Shown here: positions 59,572 to 64,000 of the stretch, piece after piece | How positions within the stretch are numbered: position 1 is the stretch's first letter | Layout of the letters: each line of letters opens with the position of its first letter | From: Anthopleura xanthogrammica | Taxonomy: Eukaryota; Cnidaria; Anthozoa; Actiniaria; Actiniidae | Reading direction: 5' to 3' | Assembly: GCA_964019055.1 (NCBI GenBank) | Contig: OZ025209.1 | Span: 14,545,867-14,609,866, forward strand | Length of the DNA: 64,000 bases | Notes under the pieces: model-generated | What the model was told of the DNA's origin: nothing | What the model saw: only the letters and a program-made list of their open reading frames with translations | The model's database searches: none | Program-made: the position numbers and the translations under genes

Positions 59572-59705
59572 TATAGACCCCTTACAGCACTTCGGAACGA
59601 AGCTCAATTTGGAGGAAAAAACAATAGTTTCCAATTCTCAGGAGATTGAATTTTTTTTTGGTTCTGTCCTCCTGAGCTGCTTTGACGTCACGTAAAACCT
59701 CTATA
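59572..59705. repeat. MITE, family A copy 7
   Basis: Starts TATAGACCCCTTACAGCACT, inner AGCTCAATTTGGAGGAAAAA, ends GAGCTGCTTTGACGTCACGT...CTATA. The right inner arm has lost a few bases (TCCTCCTGAGCTGC). Confidence 0.85.
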
Positions 59706-60330
59706 ACCTCTATTTTACGGGTTAAGTAAAACTACTCGACAAGAGATTGATTCTAGTGACACATCAATGACTTACTTAATTTACGTGAATGTATATGACA
59801 ATACTAGCCCACTGACACATGTTCCTTAAGGGGTAATCCTCTTTTACAGAGGATCCATTGACAGCGATGGAACCACAATTCACTTATTGGTGACCGTTGT
59901 TTTAGACAGAGCCGTTGATAGCTGGTTTATGACATTCAAAGTATACTGCTGTCAGATACATTGGGGCGAAATATCCTCTTGCTTCAGTGGTCAGTGGAGA
60001 GAAGGAATCTCTGGATTAAAGGTCTAGTAGGCAAGGGAATGTGGAGTGGAAAAGTGGCGTGCTCAAGGGCTGATAAAAGTCAAAGACTTGGAGACGCGAT
60101 GCAGCTGTTAAGTGTACCGTTGCATGCGATAGAGTTTTCGAGGAGTATTAAACGTAGCGCTTTTTCCTGCACTTGACTAGACTATATACAAACGAAGGGA
60201 AGCTACCCAACGAAAAAAATATTGCGTTTCCATGGCAAAGAGCATCACGTCATTTTTGGCAGTGTCGCAGGTCGTATGAAAAATCAAATAAGTTGTGCGC
60301 AACCGATGAGAGGTAGACAGACGGTGCAAT

Positions 60331-60543
60331 AGTCCCTTTCACAGTTCCCTGCGCCATCTTAAAAGGTAGCCGTGCCTTTGCATTGAAGCGAGACATGAGG
60401 TGACCTTGCAATGGTAGAGACATATGAATCATTGTCCAAGGCGTTAAAAAAAGTCTCTGTCATTGCAAGGTCACCTCATGTCTCGCTTCGATGCAAAGGC
60501 ACGGCTACCTTTCAAGATGGCGCAGAGGACTGTGAAGGGGACT
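60331..60543. repeat. Large near-perfect hairpin, arms about 90 bp
   Basis: AGTCCCTTTCACAGTTCCCT, GCGCCATCTT and GTAGCCGTGCCTTTGCAT on the left pair with ATGCAAAGGCACGGCTAC, AAGATGGCGC and GACTGTGAAGGGGACT on the right; loop about 60423-60449. A fragment of the same right end (GCGCAGGGAATTGTGAAGGG) occurs near 63252. Confidence 0.9.
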
Positions 60544-60838
60544 TTTTCGTAGTTGCGTGCAAAGTTGTGGACAACAATTGTGCCATGTGTAAGATTCCCC
60601 TCCCCTCAATCCTGCGATCAATAAGACAGTTCTACACAGCTCTATACCTCAAAAATGTTAAGTAAAACTGAATAAAAGGTACGAACATGTGCAAGGACTG
60701 TGGAAGGGAGGCATTGATTGTAGGCAAGTGATCAGTGATTGGTAAGAATAATTGCACGTAGATGCATCATCTGAGTAATATCATTTATCTGACTGATAAA
60801 TATTATTAGCATTTGTCTCAGACAAAATGTCGATTGCT

Positions 60839-63800
60839 TTATAATGTGTAAATAAGATTTTTAAAAATCTTTCTGCAAAACAGAGTAACTGTTCGTAAAA
60901 GGTTACCGTAAATAAAGGTGTTGTCTTCCATGGAGTGAATGGCGTTACTTATTGATCCTGAATAACCTGAGGTAGATCTTTAAAAAAGGATGAAAAAAAT
61001 GTTTTGATCAGAGACAAAAGAAGCAAATATATAGCATGAGAAAATAAAATTTTCGTTTTTTTTTTTTTGCTCATAGATTAGCTGATCCCAATTTTAGACC
61101 ACGTGTCTTCCATACTGGTGTATTCGTTTTGAAACACTGATTTCTGGCAAGCAAGAAATAACATTCAAGGGCATGAAACATGGTCTGAAATAGGAAAATC
61201 GTGATTGAGTCTATGGTATAAAATAATCTGTGAGCCCGTAGCCGTGCCCTGACTTAGATCATCCCAGTTGTTTCAGGGTTGAAGTTGAAGTTTGAAATGA
61301 TAACAATATTCAATACTGACAAGTTATAAAAATGGACGCACATAGTACTTACATTGTTCTCTTGCTAAAGATACAGGGTCTGTGACTACCACAAGTTTGC
61401 TAGACAGCTCTCGCCTGTTTAGTAGATAAAAGGAAATTTAGCCCCATCTACACTACTGCGTTTTCCATGCGTTTTGGCTTTGTGTCCACACTTAAACGTT
61501 CGAAAACACTGAGCGTTTTCATCGACAACGCATACATTTGAAAACGCTCTCCAGCGTGAAGACATTTGAAAACGCAGGCCTATCGTATTAGTGTGGACAG
61601 TGAAAATGGAGCCTTTGAAAACCCTGACGTCATTCACGCCAGCGCGTCTAATTTCGCATGCGCAGGTGATGATATTGCATCATTTACGATCGTATCTGCG
61701 TTTTGATGCTTTTAGTTTGGACGCAATAAAAACTTTAGTGTGAAGGCGAAGCTTTCGATGCGTTTTCGTTGAGACGAAAACGGAGCGTTTTGAAAACGCA
61801 TTACTAAGTAAATTCAAGAAAGAAAGAAGTTTTAGAAATGAATTAATATTTACCTCATGAAAGGTTTACAAATTTTGACCAATACATTAAGCTTCATCTC
61901 TGGCTTATAGAAAATGAGTTTTTCAAGCTTTCCGAGATACCTGTGGATATAGATCATTCAGCGACTAAGTTAAGCTGGAGCATGCTTGCGAAAACGTTTT
62001 CTTCTTGGATATGCAATTCTAGTCCATTATTACTATTATCGCCACTCCATGACTCGCTCGGTACCATTCAATATAACTAGACCTCTTTAGTTTGGGCTTA
62101 ATGTTTTCCCATTTCAGACCACGTGTCATTCTCTTAAGAATAAGATTCTCTGTTTGAGTTGTATCCATATTCATGTGTCTTCTCATGCACAACCGTTAAA
62201 CAAAGAAATCATACTCTAGGGAATGATACGTGGTCTGAAATAGGAAAACATTACGCCCAAGCATGAGGTCCATAGCTTAGCCACTTGAAATGTTGTTGTT
62301 GTAAGATATGATTTATGATATTAAATACTAATAGAGCATAATAGAATAAGACAAAATGAAATGAAATGTAGGCTTACCTATCACGCAAGGTACCATAGAG
62401 CTTGGTCATCCACTTGAGCTTCATGCTGTGAGACTGCGATACATCCAGACAGCGGTATACCAAAATAAAGGGGGTGCCATTTGTGTTCTCTGCTATGAAA
62501 TCATCGATGAACCTTGGAAAATAATTCATAGTTTTTATGGATATGCCTGTACTTAACAGTTTGAGCAGATCTGTATGATTTTGGCAATTTGCATTGATAA
62601 CATACGCTGCTACAGCGCTGTCTCTCCGGCGCTGTGCAGTTCACGCCTGGGGTCGCGGATTCGATTCTATACTAAACCGCATATGTGAGTTGAGTTTATC
62701 TCATGTGTTGTTCTCTACTTTACCACGAGGGTTTTTCTCCAGGTTTTTCGGTTTTCCTTCCTCCTTAAAAATCATCATGTGAGTTGAGAGTCATGCGTCA
62801 GTTGTAAATAGTGAATGTTGTGGTAGTGAGTATGGAGTAACCTCACGGAAGAGCCCCATTCGGGGATTGGTCGTCGTAAAATATGTTGGGTAAGCAGTTA
62901 TTTCATGGATAGCGCCGCAATAGATACGTTGGCGGGTTATATGTCCTTCCCTGTCACCGTAGCCGTGACGTCTACAGTTACACAAAATCCAGTAACTTAC
63001 GCCAGAAGATTATCCAATAGTCTTAGAAACGTATCATGATTGCCAACCACGTGACTTCGGGGTGCTTTCATTGGGTCAACATATATCATGTGATCGCCAC
63101 GAGTATTTTTTCCTATAAAAATAAGACGCGAGAAAATTTTACGACGAAAATATCTTGCATTCTAGGCCGGAAGAAGAAAGAACGCCAGCACAAGTGTTGC
63201 GTAAAATGGAAAATTCACAGCGCATCACGTGCGCGCTACGGTATGCTTGCGCAGGGAATTGTGAAGGGGGATGAAGGGGACTATTATCGCCTGCAATTCT
63301 CACCTCCATATGTGACGAATCCCTCGTAAGGGGATTTGGATTCCTTGCTGTCCTTGTCTTCTTCTTCCTCCATTGAATGTTTATTCTCGACTTTTGGCTC
63401 AGGTCTGACTTTAGGGGCTGCATGGCCTGGCACTAAAAGGGAAGTGAATTTCGTTAAAAAGTATCGAAAATGAAACAATTTTTCATTCATTCGTAAATGA
63501 TAAAGTGAACAGATAAAACCGACCTCTTCACCTTGGGCGTAATGTCTTCCCATTTCAGACGACATGTCATTCCCTAGAGTATCATTTCTTTGTTTAACGG
63601 TTTCGTTGCACATGAGAAGACATATGAATATGGATCAGTACAACTCAAACAAAGAATGTTATTCTCAAGACATGGTCTGAAATGGCAAAAAAAAAAACGC
63701 CCAAGCTAAAAAGATTTATTTAAGAAAACCAGGAGAATGGCAAGTTTATTTTCTTACTGTGGAATCCTTGTTTGAAAAGATTAGAGATCTTTCTCTTGAT

Positions 63801-64000
63801 GCCAAAAGATGTCTCCGTGGTTTCTTCTTCATTTATCTTGTTACTTGGGCTCTGTTCTATCTTCTTGGAGGGGCTCTCATCATCCTGGTGCTTACTGGGT
63901 TGGCTTTGTCCTTGTCCAGTGCCATCCTCGATCTCTTTTCGCACTATTTCGATAGCTCGTATGAAGATTTTTTCCAAGAATGCCTTTATAACCTTCTCTT
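60839..64000 (-). CDS. Sec14/CRAL-TRIO (BCH-like) domain protein, 5' end outside the window
   Basis: Exons in transcription order: past 64000 to 63758, 63432-63304, 63112-63001, 62512-62378, 61940-61854, 61414-61353, and tentatively 60966-60839 (stop 60839-60841). The first six join in phase. The N-terminal part in view is helical and then polar (RAIEIVRKEIEDGTG, Ser/Lys/Glu-rich, HSMEEEEDKDSKES). Then come GDHMIYVDPMKAPRSHVVG, DTFLRLLDNLLARFIDDFIA, TPFILVYRCLDVS, KLKWMTKLYGTLRDRYLGKL, KLIFYKPEMKLNVLVKICKP and SSKLVVVTDPVSLARE. The order hydrophobic strand, W-containing helix, 'Y-x-P...K-P-F' and 'SSKL..V' resembles the Sec14-like BCH domain of BNIP2/ARHGAP1-type proteins, which bind lipids and small-GTPase regulators. 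This is pattern recognition, not a firm match. The last exon has a fair acceptor and keeps phase, but its sequence is unremarkable. MITEs of family B lie in three introns. Confidence 0.55.
61074..61203. repeat. MITE, family B copy 4 (degraded)
   Basis: AGACCACGTGTCTTCCATAC on the left and GAAACATGGTCTGAAATAGG on the right. In the last inferred intron of the minus-strand gene. Confidence 0.6.
61437..61806. repeat. Element rich in GCGTTTT/AAAACGC words with inverted ends
   Basis: CTACACTACTGCGTTTTCCA on the left and TTTTGAAAACGCATTACTAA on the right; at least ten GCGTTTT or AAAACGC heptamers in 370 bp, plus TGTGTCCACACTTAAACG and ATTAGTGTGGACAGTG. In an intron of the minus-strand gene. Confidence 0.7.
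62078..62272. repeat. MITE, family B copy 5
   Basis: Best-preserved copy. CTAGACCTCTTTAGTTTGGG, CCCATTTCAGACCACGTGTC on the left pair with GATACGTGGTCTGAAATAGG, ACATTACGCCCAAGCATGAG on the right. Confidence 0.9.
62600..62785 (+). mobile_element. tRNA-derived SINE (plus orientation)
   Basis: Head with GGTCGCGGATTCGATTCTAT (B-box-like), then CACGAGGGTTTTTCTCCAGG and TTTTTCGGTTTTCCTTCCTC, the tail motif of the other copies. In an intron of the minus-strand gene. Confidence 0.6.
63519..63720. repeat. MITE, family B copy 6
   Basis: GACCTCTTCACCTTGGGCGT, CCCATTTCAGACGACATGTC on the left and ACATGGTCTGAAATGGCAAA, CGCCCAAGCTAAAAAG on the right. Its right end lies about 40 bp from the donor of the exon ending at 63758. 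Confidence 0.85.

Larger units (their letters stand above)
58662..60838. other. Intergenic region
   Basis: 3' flank of the GPCR and, if the last exon below is right, the 3' flank of the minus-strand gene. It contains a family A MITE and a large hairpin (60331-60543). No gene recognised. Confidence 0.55.

Overview
This is a metazoan nuclear genomic window: AT-rich, with intron-rich genes using GT-AG splice sites and dense small inverted-repeat transposons. A pair of genes for secreted six-cysteine ShK-fold peptides (sea-anemone K+ channel toxin type) and a very MITE-rich background point to a sea anemone. Nematostella vectensis or a close relative is my best guess; no species-diagnostic locus was tested.

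Layout. 950-5001 (+): UNC93-like membrane protein, 6 exons. 5002-9380: repeat-filled intergenic. 9381-16950 (+): type II inositol polyphosphate 5-phosphatase with a C-terminal SKICH domain (INPP5K/SKIP-like), 13 exons. 16951-20756: convergent intergenic with several MITEs. 20757-34326 (-): NAA25, the non-catalytic subunit of the NatB N-terminal acetyltransferase, 28 exons. 34703-35724 (+): RWDD4, head-to-head with NAA25 across 376 bp. 37218-43395 (-): isoaspartyl peptidase/L-asparaginase (ASRGL1-like), 6 exons. 45129-46162 (-) and 54028-55612 (+): two paralogous ShK-domain secreted peptide genes pointing away from each other across about 7.9 kb of repeats. 57531-58661 (+): an intronless class A GPCR. 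About 60839 to past 64000 (-): an incomplete gene with a Sec14/CRAL-TRIO (BCH-like) region. For every multi-exon model the splice phases were joined base by base and remain open across all junctions.

The genes do not form a pathway; this is an ordinary animal gene neighbourhood. The unusual content is (a) the toxin-like pair, with identical exon lengths except for one 18-nt exon encoding the dibasic processing site that only one copy has; (b) several MITE families with multiple copies in 64 kb, some abutting splice donors; (c) a tRNA-derived SINE family, one copy carrying a nested MITE; (d) a foldback structure whose arms are a pure G-rich hexamer array plus a 55-bp perfect inverted repeat; and (e) many near-perfect palindromes.
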